Below are positions 16,166 through 25,084 of a DNA stretch of 64,000 nucleotides, in pieces. The notes under the pieces were generated by a model. That model was not told where the DNA came from and did no database searches. It saw nothing but the letters and a program-made list of their open reading frames with translations. How positions within the stretch are numbered: the first letter of the stretch is position 1; each line of letters begins with the position of its first letter. The position numbers were made by a program, and so were the translations under genes. Source of the stretch: Paraburkholderia nodosa (lineage in GTDB: Bacteria > Pseudomonadota > Gammaproteobacteria > Burkholderiales > Burkholderiaceae); NCBI RefSeq assembly GCF_001718195.1, contig NZ_MCNV01000020.1:90727-154726 (forward strand). Direction: 5' to 3'.

Positions 16166-17200
16166 GTGTTCAGCACCCTTTATCCGTTCGTCCGCGACCA
16201 GCTCTTTCGCATGGACGCCGAAGACGCCCATCACCTCTCGCTGCGCATGATCGGCGCCGCCGGCCGCACCGGCATGGCGGGCCTGCTCGCCCCGCGCGTG
16301 CCCGATTCGCCGCGCACCGTCATGGGCCTCACCTTCCGCAACCCGGTGGGACTCGCCGCGGGCCTCGACAAGGAAGGCGCCGCGATCGACGGTTTCGCCG
16401 CGCTCGGCTTCGGCTTCATCGAGGTGGGCACCGTGACGCCGCGCCCGCAGCCGGGCAACCCGCGCCCGCGCATTTTCCGGCTGCCGCAGGCGGGCGGCAT
16501 CATCAACCGCATGGGGTTCAACAACCACGGCGTCGAGCAGTTCGTGAAGAACGTGCAGGCCGCGCGCTATCGCGGCATTCTCGGCCTGAATATCGGCAAG
16601 AACGCCGACACGCCGATCGAGCGCGCCGCCGACGACTATCTCTTCTGCCTCGAGCGCGTCTATCCGTTCGCGAGCTACGTGACAATCAACATCTCGTCGC
16701 CGAACACGAAGAATCTGCGCCAGCTGCAAGGCGGCGGCGAGCTCGACGCCCTGCTCGCCGCGCTCAAGGACAAGCAGCAGCGTCTCGCAGACATGCACGG
16801 CAAGCTCGTGCCGCTCGCGCTGAAGATCGCGCCCGATCTCGACGACGAGCAGGTCAAGGAAATCGCTGATACGCTCCTGCGCCACAAGATCGAAGGCGTG
16901 ATCGCGACCAACACCACGCTCTCGCGCGCGGCGGTGGAAGGCATGCCAAATGCGAACGAAACGGGTGGCCTCTCGGGACGCCCGGTATTCGACGCCTCGA
17001 ACAACGTGATCCGCAAGCTGCGCGCCGAATTGGGCGGCGACGTGCCGATCATCGGCGTGGGCGGCATTTTTTCGGGCGACGACGCGCGCGCGAAGATCGC
17101 GGCCGGCGCCTCGCTCGTGCAGGTCTACACGGGCTTCATCTACCGCGGCCCGGCACTCGTCGCCGAATGTGCGCGGGCGCTGGCCCCGGGCCGCGCGTAA
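16166..17200 (+). CDS. pyrD: Dihydroorotate dehydrogenase (quinone), class 2
   Basis: This 344-aa membrane-associated flavoprotein oxidises dihydroorotate to orotate in pyrimidine synthesis and passes electrons to quinone. The N-terminal amphipathic part FVRDQLFRMDAEDAHHL marks class 2. FMN contacts are in GLAAGLDKEGAAIDG (62-76), the catalytic Ser is in NISSPNT (Ser178), and IATNTT, ETGGLSGRP and GVGGIFSG follow. It starts with GTG at 16166. It is the fourth rightward gene of a run (nudix, aat, bpt, pyrD). Confidence 0.97.
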   Translation: MFSTLYPFVRDQLFRMDAEDAHHLSLRMIGAAGRTGMAGLLAPRVPDSPRTVMGLTFRNPVGLAAGLDKEGAAIDGFAALGFGFIEVGTVTPRPQPGNPRPRIFRLPQAGGIINRMGFNNHGVEQFVKNVQAARYRGILGLNIGKNADTPIERAADDYLFCLERVYPFASYVTINISSPNTKNLRQLQGGGELDALLAALKDKQQRLADMHGKLVPLALKIAPDLDDEQVKEIADTLLRHKIEGVIATNTTLSRAAVEGMPNANETGGLSGRPVFDASNNVIRKLRAELGGDVPIIGVGGIFSGDDARAKIAAGASLVQVYTGFIYRGPALVAECARALAPGRA

Positions 17201-17283
17201 AGCTATAGTGGCAGGCTAGTCATGGCGCATCGGAGGCGCTGTGCACTAGCACCAGAATCGCAGCAGCAGAACAAGAGGAAAAC

Positions 17284-18081
17284 ATGAAATCCGGTTTGCT
17301 GAAAAAACTCCTTGCACTTGCAATCGTTGGCGCATCGTTCGTCGCAGCCAGCGCCCACGCCGATGACCTGCTCGACCAGGTCAAGGCGCGCGGCACGCTG
17401 CGCATCGGTCTCGAAGGCACGTTCCCCCCGTTCAACTCGAAGGCGCCCAACGGCGAGCTGGTCGGCTATGACGTCGACATCGCCCGAGCCGTCGCCGCGA
17501 AAATGGGCCTCAAGCCCGAATTCGTCACGACCGAATGGAGCGGCATCATCGCGGGCCTGCAGGCAGGCAAGTTCGACGTGATCGTGAACCAGGTCGGCGT
17601 GACCGACCAGCGCAAGGCGGTGCTCGAATTCTCGCCGGCGTACACGTACTCGGCCGCGCAGCTCATCCAGCGCAAGGACGACACGCGCGAGTTCAAGACG
17701 CTCGAAGACCTCAAGGGCAAGAAGCTCGGCGTCGGCCTCGGCACCAACTACATGGACATGGCCAAGTCGGTGCCGGGCATCGACGTGAAGACCTACCCGG
17801 GCGCCCCCGAGTATCTGCGCGACCTCGCAGCGGGCCGCCTCGACGCGGCGCTCAACGACCGCCTGATGCTCGCCTACCTGCTGAAGAACTCGCAGTTGCC
17901 GCTGCGCACGGGCGCGATGGTCGGCGCCGGCAACCCGTCGGCCATCCCGTTCAAGAAGGGCAATCCGAAGTTCGCCAAGGCGATCGACGACGCGATGACG
18001 CAACTCGAAGCCGATGGCACCTTCACGAAGATCTCGGACAAGTGGTTCGGCATCGACGTGACCAAGCCGATCTCGCAATGA
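17284..18081 (+). CDS. Polar amino acid (cystine-type) ABC transporter binding protein
   Basis: This 265-aa periplasmic protein has a signal peptide (MKSGLLKKLLALAIVGASF ending ASAHA) and a family 3 binding fold: GTLRIGLEGTFPPFN, GYDVDIARAVAAKMG, and DVIVNQVGVTDQRK. The last phrase resembles FliY/TcyJ-type cystine-binding proteins, but substrate assignment from sequence alone is weak. The permease gene follows after a strong hairpin. The ATPase subunit is not in the window. Confidence 0.9.
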   Translation: MKSGLLKKLLALAIVGASFVAASAHADDLLDQVKARGTLRIGLEGTFPPFNSKAPNGELVGYDVDIARAVAAKMGLKPEFVTTEWSGIIAGLQAGKFDVIVNQVGVTDQRKAVLEFSPAYTYSAAQLIQRKDDTREFKTLEDLKGKKLGVGLGTNYMDMAKSVPGIDVKTYPGAPEYLRDLAAGRLDAALNDRLMLAYLLKNSQLPLRTGAMVGAGNPSAIPFKKGNPKFAKAIDDAMTQLEADGTFTKISDKWFGIDVTKPISQ

Positions 18082-18119
18082 TCCGGCAATGATCGCGAGC
18101 GCCGCACAGTCCGGCTGAC

Positions 18120-18153
18120 GCGAAGGGCGGCATCGCACGATGCCGCCCTTCGC
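18120..18153 (+). promoter_or_regulatory. Perfect 16-bp intercistronic hairpin (attenuator or processing site)
   Basis: GCGAAGGGCGGCATCG and its exact complement are separated by two bases. It lies 39 bases after the binding-protein stop and 50 before the permease start. No T run follows, so it more likely stabilises the upstream mRNA or attenuates read-through, giving more binding protein than permease, as is common in ABC operons. Confidence 0.6.
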
Positions 18154-18203
18154 ACATATGCCTCCATTGCAAACCGCGCCACTTCCATTCGTTACCTACG
18201 CCC

Positions 18204-18863
18204 ATGCCCATCTATACGCTCATCATCCAGTCGCTGCCGGTGCTCGCACAGGGCGCGGTGCTGACGGTCAAGTTCGCCGTGCTTTCGATGATCTTCGGGC
18301 TCATCGGCGGTGCCGTGCTCGCGCTCATGGGCATCAGCTCGAACCGTACGCTCGTGTTCATCGCGCGCGTGTATGTGAGCCTGATGCGCGGCACGCCGCT
18401 GCTCGTGCAGATCTTCGTCATTTATTACGGATTGCCGAGCGTCGGCATCTCGCTCGACCCGACGCCCGCAGGCGTGATCGCGCTCTCTGCGAACGTGGCG
18501 GCCTATCTCTCGGAGAGCATGCGTGGCGCGATTCTCGGCATTCATAGCGGACAGTGGCTCGCGGCCTATAGCCTAGGCCTCTCGCGCACGCAGACGCTGC
18601 GCTACGTGATCGCGCCGCAGGCGTTGCGCATCGCCGTGCCGAGTCTCTCGAACAGCCTCATCAGCCTCATCAAGGACACCTCGCTCGTTTCGGTCATCAC
18701 CGTGACAGAGCTGCTGCGCAGCGCGCAGGAAATCATCGCTTCGACGTATCAGCCGCTGCCGCTCTATCTCGCGGCGGCCGCCGTGTACTGGGTGCTTTGC
18801 CAGGTGCTCGAATGGGTGCAGCACTGGTACGAAAGGCGCCTCGCGCTGCCTGCACGCCACTGA
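18204..18863 (+). CDS. Polar amino acid ABC transporter permease
   Basis: This 219-aa inner-membrane protein is of the His/Glu/Gln/Arg permease family. The first helix is VLTVKFAVLSMIFGLIGGAV. The family signature is MRGTPLLVQIFVIYYGLP, and the ATPase-docking EAA loop reads SLGLSRTQTLRYVIAPQALR. LIKDTSLVSVITVTELLR is typical of cystine and glutamine permeases. It belongs with the binding protein upstream and needs an ATPase encoded elsewhere. Confidence 0.93.
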   Translation: MPIYTLIIQSLPVLAQGAVLTVKFAVLSMIFGLIGGAVLALMGISSNRTLVFIARVYVSLMRGTPLLVQIFVIYYGLPSVGISLDPTPAGVIALSANVAAYLSESMRGAILGIHSGQWLAAYSLGLSRTQTLRYVIAPQALRIAVPSLSNSLISLIKDTSLVSVITVTELLRSAQEIIASTYQPLPLYLAAAAVYWVLCQVLEWVQHWYERRLALPARH

Positions 18864-18883
18864 TAGCACATGCGTTTACAGAC

Positions 18884-18907
18884 ACGGCCCGCACATGCGG
18901 GCCGTTT
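18884..18907 (+). terminator. Rho-independent terminator after the permease gene
   Basis: ACGGCCCGCA and TGCGGGCCGT form the stem, followed by a short T run. It also lies at the 3' end of the convergent Gfo/Idh gene. Confidence 0.75.
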
Positions 18908-18932
18908 CGCTTACGGGCCGCTGTTTAGCGTG

Positions 18933-19910
18933 TCATTCGCACGGAAAACGCAGTCCGAGCGCCGCTCGCGCCGCGTCGGCCATGGCGAACATGCGGCGCG
19001 AGGTATCGTGCGTCATCACCGGGCTTTCGAGCGCACCCGCGCGCAGCAGCTCGCAGAAGTGCGCCGTTTCGTAGTTGAGGCCGCCACCCTCGAACGGCTC
19101 GTCGAGTTCGACGACGCGGCCATCCACATAGCGCACCGTTGCGCGAACCGGATTCCACCAGTTCGCGTGTATCGTCACGTTGCCGTGCGGCCCCGCCAGC
19201 AGTGCGTCGCCATAACCGTGCAGATCGAGCCCGCAGAATAATTGCGCAATACCGCGCTCATGCTGGCAATTGAGACTTGCGAAGGTATCCACGCCAGTCG
19301 AGCCGAGGCGCCCGACGGTCTGCACCTCGCGCGGCGCGCCGAGCCAGTCGACGGCAAGAAACATTTCGTACACGCCGATGTCGAGCAGCGCACCGCCCGC
19401 TTGCTCGAACGAAAGCGATGGATGGTCGGCAGGCACGCTGGCCACCGAACAGCCCGCGCGCACGAACCCGACCGGCCCGATAGGATCATCGTCCAGTTGC
19501 GCGCGCAACTTTCGATAGAGGGGATAAAAAGGCGGCTTCATCGCCTCCATGAAGAGGCGCTGCGCGCGGCGCGCCGCATCGAGCACGCGTTCGAGCTGCG
19601 CGCCGTTGACGGTGGCGGGCTTTTCGCACAGCACGGGCAGGCCGGCTTCGAGCGCGGCAATGGCGTACTGGGCGTGACTGTCCTGCATCGTGGCGATATA
19701 CACGGCGTCGATGCCGCTCGCGAAGAGCGCATCCACGCTCTCGCACGCCTGCGCGCCGCAGGTCGCGGCAAACGCCTGCGCAGTGGCCGCGCGCCGCGAC
19801 CAGACCGCTTCGACGCGCGCATGCGGCACGTGCGCGACGCCCTGCGCGAAGCGATGCGCAATGCGGCCCGCGCCGACGATGCCCCAACGTATCGTTTGTG
19901 TTTCGCTCAT
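18933..19910 (-). CDS. Gfo/Idh/MocA family NAD(P)-dependent oxidoreductase
   Basis: This 325-aa cytoplasmic enzyme has a Rossmann domain with GIVGAGRIA (10-18) and the family motif EKP (96-98, in LCEKPAT) containing the catalytic Lys. The C-terminal substrate domain includes ALLDIGVYEMFLAVDWLG. Such enzymes oxidise sugars, inositols or diols; this one is closest in form to the dihydrodiol dehydrogenase/xylose dehydrogenase branch, but the substrate is not decided. A FadR-type regulator gene lies upstream on the same strand beyond a hairpin. Confidence 0.88.
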   Translation of the reverse strand: MSETQTIRWGIVGAGRIAHRFAQGVAHVPHARVEAVWSRRAATAQAFAATCGAQACESVDALFASGIDAVYIATMQDSHAQYAIAALEAGLPVLCEKPATVNGAQLERVLDAARRAQRLFMEAMKPPFYPLYRKLRAQLDDDPIGPVGFVRAGCSVASVPADHPSLSFEQAGGALLDIGVYEMFLAVDWLGAPREVQTVGRLGSTGVDTFASLNCQHERGIAQLFCGLDLHGYGDALLAGPHGNVTIHANWWNPVRATVRYVDGRVVELDEPFEGGGLNYETAHFCELLRAGALESPVMTHDTSRRMFAMADAARAALGLRFPCE

Positions 19911-20025
19911 GTGCTGCGTGCTCCGGCTGTGAAGTCGAGGGCGGCCGCACGACGTACGTCATGTACGTCACGCGCGGCGCACCCAAAGACACGCACGATA
20001 CCGGCACACGCGGCGCGCCGCAATG

Positions 20026-20068
20026 CGCTCGCATCGATCCACGCACAGCGCCTGGATCGATGCGAGCG
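20026..20068. terminator. Perfect 16-bp inverted repeat downstream of the FadR-type gene
   Basis: CGCTCGCATCGATCCA and its exact complement flank an 11-base loop, 20 bases past the regulator stop. There is no T run on either strand. It is either a factor-assisted terminator or an operator ahead of the Gfo/Idh gene; a second palindrome, GACGTACGTC, sits at 19951-19960 closer to that gene. Confidence 0.5.
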
Positions 20069-20088
20069 AAGCGACGCCGCGAACGGCC

Positions 20089-20805
20089 TTAGCGCTGCTC
20101 CAACTCCGGCGCGAGCGCGCGAGTGAGTTCGTCGGCGGTGTATTCGATCATCGCGAGCGCGGCCGCTTCGGCTTCTTTCGGCGCACGCCGCTCGATCGCT
20201 TCGACGATGCGCCCATGGGCCGCCACGACGTTGTTCCAGCCGCCGTCACGCGTGCTGAGAATCGGATTCACCAGCGAGAGCGCGCCACGAATGATCGCGG
20301 CCATCTGCTGATAAAACTGATTCCCGCTCGCCGCGAGGATGCGCGTGTGCAGAAGCGCGTCGGCGGTCTGGAAATTCGGATCGTCGGTGCTCGTCTGGCG
20401 CAGCGCCTCGAACGCCTCGCGAATGCCGGCAATGTCCGCCGCGCTCGCGCGCGTGGCCGCGAGCGCGCACGCCGCCGGTTCGATCAGGCCGCGAAATTCG
20501 ATTACGTCGCGCAAAAACGTCTTGTCCGGTTTCGAGCGGAAACGCCAGTTCACGACGTCCTCGTCGATCATGCGCCAGTCGCGCATGGGCCGGATGCGCG
20601 TGCCTATTTTCGGCCGCACGTCGAGCATATGACGCGCGAGCAGCATGGAGAGCGCCTCGCGCATCACCGTGCGGCTCACGTCGAACTCCTTCGAGAGGAT
20701 GTCCTGCGGTGGCAGCACGGCGCCATACCGCTCCTCGACGATGCCTGAAATCAGCCCGTCCATCACCTTGCTGACGAGCGAGCGTTCCTTGTTCCCCAGT
20801 TCCAT
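20089..20805 (-). CDS. FadR/GntR family transcriptional regulator with FCD domain
   Basis: This 238-aa regulator begins MELGNKERSLVSKVMDGLIS (20805). The winged helix spans residues 10-75: the usual G.LPP pattern (AVLPPQDILSKEFDVSRTVMREAL) and a wing ending GTRIRP. The C-terminal FCD domain has EFRGLIEPAACALAA, LLHTRILAASGN and AAHGRIVEAIE, whose His residues usually bind a metal near the effector. Sugar acids are common ligands in this family. An upstream extension to 20910 is unlikely, being interrupted by a run of G just before the chosen start. Confidence 0.9.
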   Translation of the reverse strand: MELGNKERSLVSKVMDGLISGIVEERYGAVLPPQDILSKEFDVSRTVMREALSMLLARHMLDVRPKIGTRIRPMRDWRMIDEDVVNWRFRSKPDKTFLRDVIEFRGLIEPAACALAATRASAADIAGIREAFEALRQTSTDDPNFQTADALLHTRILAASGNQFYQQMAAIIRGALSLVNPILSTRDGGWNNVVAAHGRIVEAIERRAPKEAEAAALAMIEYTADELTRALAPELEQR

Positions 20806-21177
20806 GACCCTACCCCCCCCGATGTGGGCGTTATCGCCCATGTTTGCCGGATACTGCGCGGGCCCTCGTGCGTCGTCGAACTTAGGTATTACGTTGCATG
20901 CGCTTCGCATAATTCGCCAGCCAGGATATCTCCTGACATGATGCTTGCGGCATGCATCTTGTTCGTATTTACGCGTGTTACGTCGGCCCTTGCGCTGCTG
21001 TTTTTGTAAGGCGATCGTATGGATCGCCCGCTTACTTCAATCGGCACGCTTTCAACTGGCTTCAAATCGATCGGCAGTCCCTGGCTGTGCATATGCAGGG
21101 ATGCCGGCGTGCATGTTTCTTCTGCGCACGCTTTTTCGCGCGCGGCCCAACATCGTGCTTTTCAATGTTGTACTTGT
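20806..21177. other. Intergenic region upstream of the FadR-type gene
   Basis: This 372-base gap lies upstream of the regulator and downstream of manC. A run of nine C lies at 20813-20821. No gene was recognised, and no clear terminator for manC can be pointed out. Confidence 0.35.
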
Positions 21178-22737
21178 TCACCGTTGTATCCGGCCGTACT
21201 CATCGTCGAAGCGAACGATGTCGTCTTCGCCCAGATATCCGCCCGACTGAACCTCGATGATCTCGAGCGGCGTCTTGCCCGGATTCTCCAGCCGGTGCCT
21301 CACTCCCAGCGGGATATAGGTCGATTCGTTTTCCGAAAGCAGGAAAACCTCCTCGCCGCGCGTGACGCGCGCCGTGCCACGCACCACGGTCCAGTGCTCC
21401 GCGCGGTGATGATGCATCTGCAGCGACAGCCGCCCGCCCGGCTTCACGACGATGCGCTTGACCTGGAAGCGTTCGCCCTGATCGAGCGAGTCGTAGCAGC
21501 CCCACGGCCGCTCCACGCGCCGGTGATGCTGCGCGACCGCGCTGCGCTCCTGCCTGAGCTTGCCCACGATCGCCTTGACGTCCTGCACGCGATCTCTCGC
21601 CGCGACGAGGACCGCGTCGGCCGTTTCGACCACCACCACGCCGTGGACACCCACGCAGGCCACGAGCCGTCCGTCCGAATGTGCGAACGTGTCGGTCACG
21701 TCTTCGAACATCACGCGCCCGCGGGCCACGTTGCCGCTCTCGTCCTTGTTCGACACCTGCCACACCGCATCCCACGCGCCCACGTCGGACCAGCCGGCCA
21801 CGAGCGGCACGACCACGCCCGCGAGCCGTGCGTCGGCGCCGAGCGACTCCATCACCGCGTAGTCGATGGAATCGGACGGGCACGCGGCGAGCGCTGCGGC
21901 GTCGAGATGCACGGTGCCGTCGGCGTCGATGGCGGCCGCCTCGAACGCCGCCGCGCATTGCGCCGCGATAGCCGGCCGGCAGTGCGCGATCGCGGCAAGC
22001 CACACCGATGCGCGCACCACGAAAATGCCGCTATTCCAGAGGTAATCGCCGGAGGCCACGTAAGTCGCCGCGAGTTCGGCGCCCGGCTTTTCCACGAAGC
22101 GCTCGATCACGCGTGCGCCGCTCGCGCCGAGCGCCGCGCCCGCGCCGATGTACCCGTAGCCGGTCTCCGCGCGCTGCGGCGGCACGCCCAGCGTGACGAT
22201 CGCGCCGCGCGCCGCATACCCCACTGCTTCCTCGAGCGCGGCGGCAAACGCGGCGCGATCCGCGATCAGGTGGTCCGCCGGCATGGCGATGAGCACCGGG
22301 TCGCTGTCGCATCCGGCAAGCGCGCCATCGCGACCGAGCGTCGCCTCGTGCCCGGAGCGCGCCGCCAGCGCCGCCACAGTGAGCGCCGGCGCCGTGTTGC
22401 GCGCGACCGGTTCGAGCACGACGCGAGCGGGCGTGCCGCTGCGGCCGAGCCGGTCGACGGTCATGAGCCGCAGCTCCTCGCTGCTCACGACGACAGGCGC
22501 GGCCTTGCGGATCGCCGCGCCCGCCTCGGCATACACCCCGTCGAGCCGCCGGACCGTGGCTTCGAGCAGCGACTCGCCGTCGAGCAGGTCAATCAGCTGT
22601 TTCGGGCAGTGCTCGCGCGAGAGCGGCCAAAGCCGCGTGCCCGAGCCCCCGGCCAGCACCACGGGCTGAACGATGAGCGCGACTTCGGGTTCATTGGCTG
22701 CCGCGATCAAACCGGCAGGCGTCACAAGCTGATTCAT
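21178..22737 (-). CDS. manC: Mannose-1-phosphate guanylyltransferase / mannose-6-phosphate isomerase
   Basis: This 519-aa bifunctional enzyme makes GDP-mannose for exopolysaccharide or LPS. The N-terminal pyrophosphorylase has the GTP motif LAGGSGTRLWPLSREHCPKQ (28-47) and the sugar motif FVEKPG. The C-terminal isomerase cupin has VKPGGRLSLQMHHHRAEHW with metal-binding His, and ENPGKTPLEIIEVQSG. The start has GGGGAG upstream. It stands alone here, without other mannose or cepacian genes, so it is one of the dispersed copies common in Burkholderiaceae. Confidence 0.95.
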   Translation of the reverse strand: MNQLVTPAGLIAAANEPEVALIVQPVVLAGGSGTRLWPLSREHCPKQLIDLLDGESLLEATVRRLDGVYAEAGAAIRKAAPVVVSSEELRLMTVDRLGRSGTPARVVLEPVARNTAPALTVAALAARSGHEATLGRDGALAGCDSDPVLIAMPADHLIADRAAFAAALEEAVGYAARGAIVTLGVPPQRAETGYGYIGAGAALGASGARVIERFVEKPGAELAATYVASGDYLWNSGIFVVRASVWLAAIAHCRPAIAAQCAAAFEAAAIDADGTVHLDAAALAACPSDSIDYAVMESLGADARLAGVVVPLVAGWSDVGAWDAVWQVSNKDESGNVARGRVMFEDVTDTFAHSDGRLVACVGVHGVVVVETADAVLVAARDRVQDVKAIVGKLRQERSAVAQHHRRVERPWGCYDSLDQGERFQVKRIVVKPGGRLSLQMHHHRAEHWTVVRGTARVTRGEEVFLLSENESTYIPLGVRHRLENPGKTPLEIIEVQSGGYLGEDDIVRFDDEYGRIQR

Positions 22738-23500
22738 GCAGTGAGCTCCCCGTTGAAATACGTCGGGTCACGTCGACGAACGCCGCGCCTGCCTGCCGGC
22801 GGGCTCGTGCGAAGCGTCACGCGCCTCCCGGACCTCTAAAGCCTCACAACGCCTCGAGGCTTTTTACGGACCTCATTGGAGCAAACCTCGGCATGCCAAT
22901 CTGTACGCATACCCACACTGATCGCATGCGCAACGGCGGGCGCGCCGTAAAGCCACTCGCACGCGACGTTTCAGCGCCGAACTTTTTTTCGGCGGCTTCG
23001 TTTGCGTTGCAACAGAACTGAATCAAAACCGCTTGTTTTCTGGTCGCTGCCCGAATCGCCCCGGAGCCATGTTTCAACGAGGAGCCATTTCTGAATCCCC
23101 CGCTCGACAGGAGAAATAATTCAATGAAATCACCGGCTTGCGACTTCCACCAAGGCGATGCGCAGGGCGGTGGTCCGCAAATTCGCCGTACAAAACTGAA
23201 ACAAAAATGCGGTGTTTCGCCGCGCTGCCGCATGGCCGACTCGCGCTCAGCCGCTTCAATGCGTGCTTTCGCACCAACTGGCACACACCCTGCTAAAGAG
23301 AGATCGCCACACGAGCGCAGATGCGGACGAACGAAACCGCGCAGACAAACGCGAGAGTGGGACGAGGCACGAACAAGCGGGACTATGGGGCCGGCACGAC
23401 GAACACAAGAGCCGCACGGGAAACGGCAGACAACAACGAGTTCGGCGCACGGAATCAAAAAACAGGAGGCGGCTCGCGCCGCTTCGCACGAGGACCAGTC
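22738..23500. other. Intergenic region between manC and the Crp-type regulator
   Basis: This 763-base divergent region has no convincing gene; a 127-codon rightward frame (23124-23507) is Arg- and Thr-rich without family character. It should hold both promoters. Several A/T-rich patches (22978-23040, 23190-23215) are present, plus the hairpin listed separately. Confidence 0.4.
22838..22865 (+). terminator. Terminator-like hairpin with T run, orphan
   Basis: AAAGCCTC and GAGGCTTT are followed by TT. It is oriented rightward although no rightward gene ends here; see findings. Confidence 0.5.
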
Positions 23501-24235
23501 ATGTTAACCCTTCAATCCGATCTTCACGGCAACCATTTGCTGGGCGCCCTCCCGTCGCACGAATGGCAGGCTCTCGCCCCGCACCTCGAACTCGTTCATC
23601 TGCGCACCGAACAGTTGATCTGCGATTCCGGCCAGCGCATTCATCACGTGTACTTTCCGACTACCGCGATCGTCTCGCTGCTTTCGACGATGGAGGACGG
23701 CAGTTCGGTCGAAATCGCGGCAGTCGGCCGCGAAGGCATGACGGGCGTGCCCGTGCTCACGGGCGGCGAAACGATGCCGAACCGCGTGCAGGTGCAATGC
23801 GCGGGCTTCGCCTATCGCATGAGCGCGCAAGCCCTCAAGCAGCAATTCGCGCGCTCGGACTTCCTGCGCCGCCTCATGCTGCTCTATATGCACGCGCTGC
23901 TCACGCAGGTCGCACAGACCGCTGCGTGCAATCGTCACCACTCGCTCAGCAAGCAGCTGTGCCGCTGGCTGCTGATCGAAGTGGACCGCGTGGCGTCCAA
24001 CGATCTCAGCGTCACGCAGCAGCTCATCGCCGACATGCTCGGCGTGCGCCGCGAAGGCGTTACCGAAGCGGCCGGCAAGCTGCACGACGAAGGCCTGATC
24101 CATCACAGCCGCGGCCATATCCGCGTGCTCGATCGCGAGGGCCTCGAAGCCCGCGCCTGCGAGTGCTACGGGCTCGTGCGCCGCGAATTCGACCGGCTGC
24201 TGCCGCGCCTGCACCAGGCGGAAACAGTCGAATGA
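23501..24235 (+). CDS. Crp/Fnr family transcriptional regulator
   Basis: This 244-aa regulator starts MLTLQSDLHGNHLLGALP (23501) after GAGG. The N-terminal cyclic-nucleotide-binding-like barrel includes ICDSGQRIHHVYFPTTAIVS and VEIAAVGREGMTGVPVL; the residues that contact cAMP in Crp are not conserved, so another signal is likely. The C-terminal winged helix has SVTQQLIADMLGVRREGVTE. This subtype (sometimes called Crp/Fnr with GREGM motif) is common in rhizobia and Burkholderia. It faces away from manC. Confidence 0.88.
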   Translation: MLTLQSDLHGNHLLGALPSHEWQALAPHLELVHLRTEQLICDSGQRIHHVYFPTTAIVSLLSTMEDGSSVEIAAVGREGMTGVPVLTGGETMPNRVQVQCAGFAYRMSAQALKQQFARSDFLRRLMLLYMHALLTQVAQTAACNRHHSLSKQLCRWLLIEVDRVASNDLSVTQQLIADMLGVRREGVTEAAGKLHDEGLIHHSRGHIRVLDREGLEARACECYGLVRREFDRLLPRLHQAETVE

Positions 24236-24400
24236 GCGCGTAATCGCGCGCGCGTTTTCGTTGCGCACCGCGAGTTCATTCGCGTCTCGTCAAGCAAAGT
24301 CGAAGGGAACAGCATTGCACAGGATTCCGAATCGATCGCATCTTGCGGTGCCAGCTGAAGAGAACAGGAGCGCGCCCTCTTCTCTTCAGCCTTGCGCGAT

Positions 24401-25012
24401 TCAATGAGCCGAAGGCACGACCGCCTGTGCAAGCGGCAAGGCGGGCAAATGCTCGCGTTCGCGCACGAACGGGTCGGTCGGCTCCTGAAGCTTCGATTCC
24501 GGGCTCGTGTCGGCACTGCGCAACTGCACGGGTGCGCCGTCATTCTTCGCGACCTTGCGATTGTCGCCGCAAGGATGATCGGTCAGCGCGGCAGCCTCGC
24601 GGAAGTCGTCTTCCTGACACATGATGTTGAACGCAATGTCCTTGCGGTCCATGCGCCATGCCACAGCCGCATTCAAGCGCTTGTTGCAGTCCATGTCCTT
24701 GATGGTGCCCGCCGCCGTCGCGCCCACGCCCACCACCGACACCGCGGCGGAAATGCTGCCCCAGCAGGTCTCGGTCACCGAGGCCGTCAAGGCCGGCGCA
24801 TAGACCGTCGGCGTCGTGCGCACATCGTAGCCGCCGTGATACGTGACGTCCGACGTACCGCCGCTCGGCAATACGACGGTATTGGAAACCGTGCTCGTCT
24901 GGCTCGACGTGGACGTGGTCCCCGACGTCATCGTCGGCGTGGTTTGCGCCCACGCGGCGCCTGCAAACAGCAACACCCCGGCAACGGCTATTTTTTGTTT
25001 CAGCTTGCTCAT
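24401..25012 (-). CDS. Exported hypothetical protein (203 aa)
   Basis: The signal peptide is MSKLKQKIAVAGVLLFAGAAWAQ. The mature protein starts with a Thr/Ser-rich stretch (TTPTMTSGTTSTSSQTS), then strands with VTYHGGYDVRTTPTVYAP, and a segment with Cys at CWGSISAAVSVVGVGATAAG, DMDCNKRLNAAVAWRM and IMCQEDDF, so it probably has disulfides. No family was recognised. It lies 72 bases downstream of a second exported low-complexity protein gene on the same strand, so the two probably form a unit. Confidence 0.7.
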   Translation of the reverse strand: MSKLKQKIAVAGVLLFAGAAWAQTTPTMTSGTTSTSSQTSTVSNTVVLPSGGTSDVTYHGGYDVRTTPTVYAPALTASVTETCWGSISAAVSVVGVGATAAGTIKDMDCNKRLNAAVAWRMDRKDIAFNIMCQEDDFREAAALTDHPCGDNRKVAKNDGAPVQLRSADTSPESKLQEPTDPFVREREHLPALPLAQAVVPSAH

Positions 25013-25084
25013 TCTTCTCTCCGTGAACGGAAAGGGGGCAGCGCCCCCTCTCCGACGCGCTAGTGAACGGCTGACCCGTTCGGA

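Noticed and set aside
21019..22839. Rightward 606-codon frame
   Set aside because: Antisense to manC; Arg/His/Ala-rich shadow typical of high-GC DNA.
23124..23507. Rightward 127-codon frame before the Crp-type gene
   Set aside because: Low-complexity Arg/Thr-rich reading without ribosome binding site or family match.
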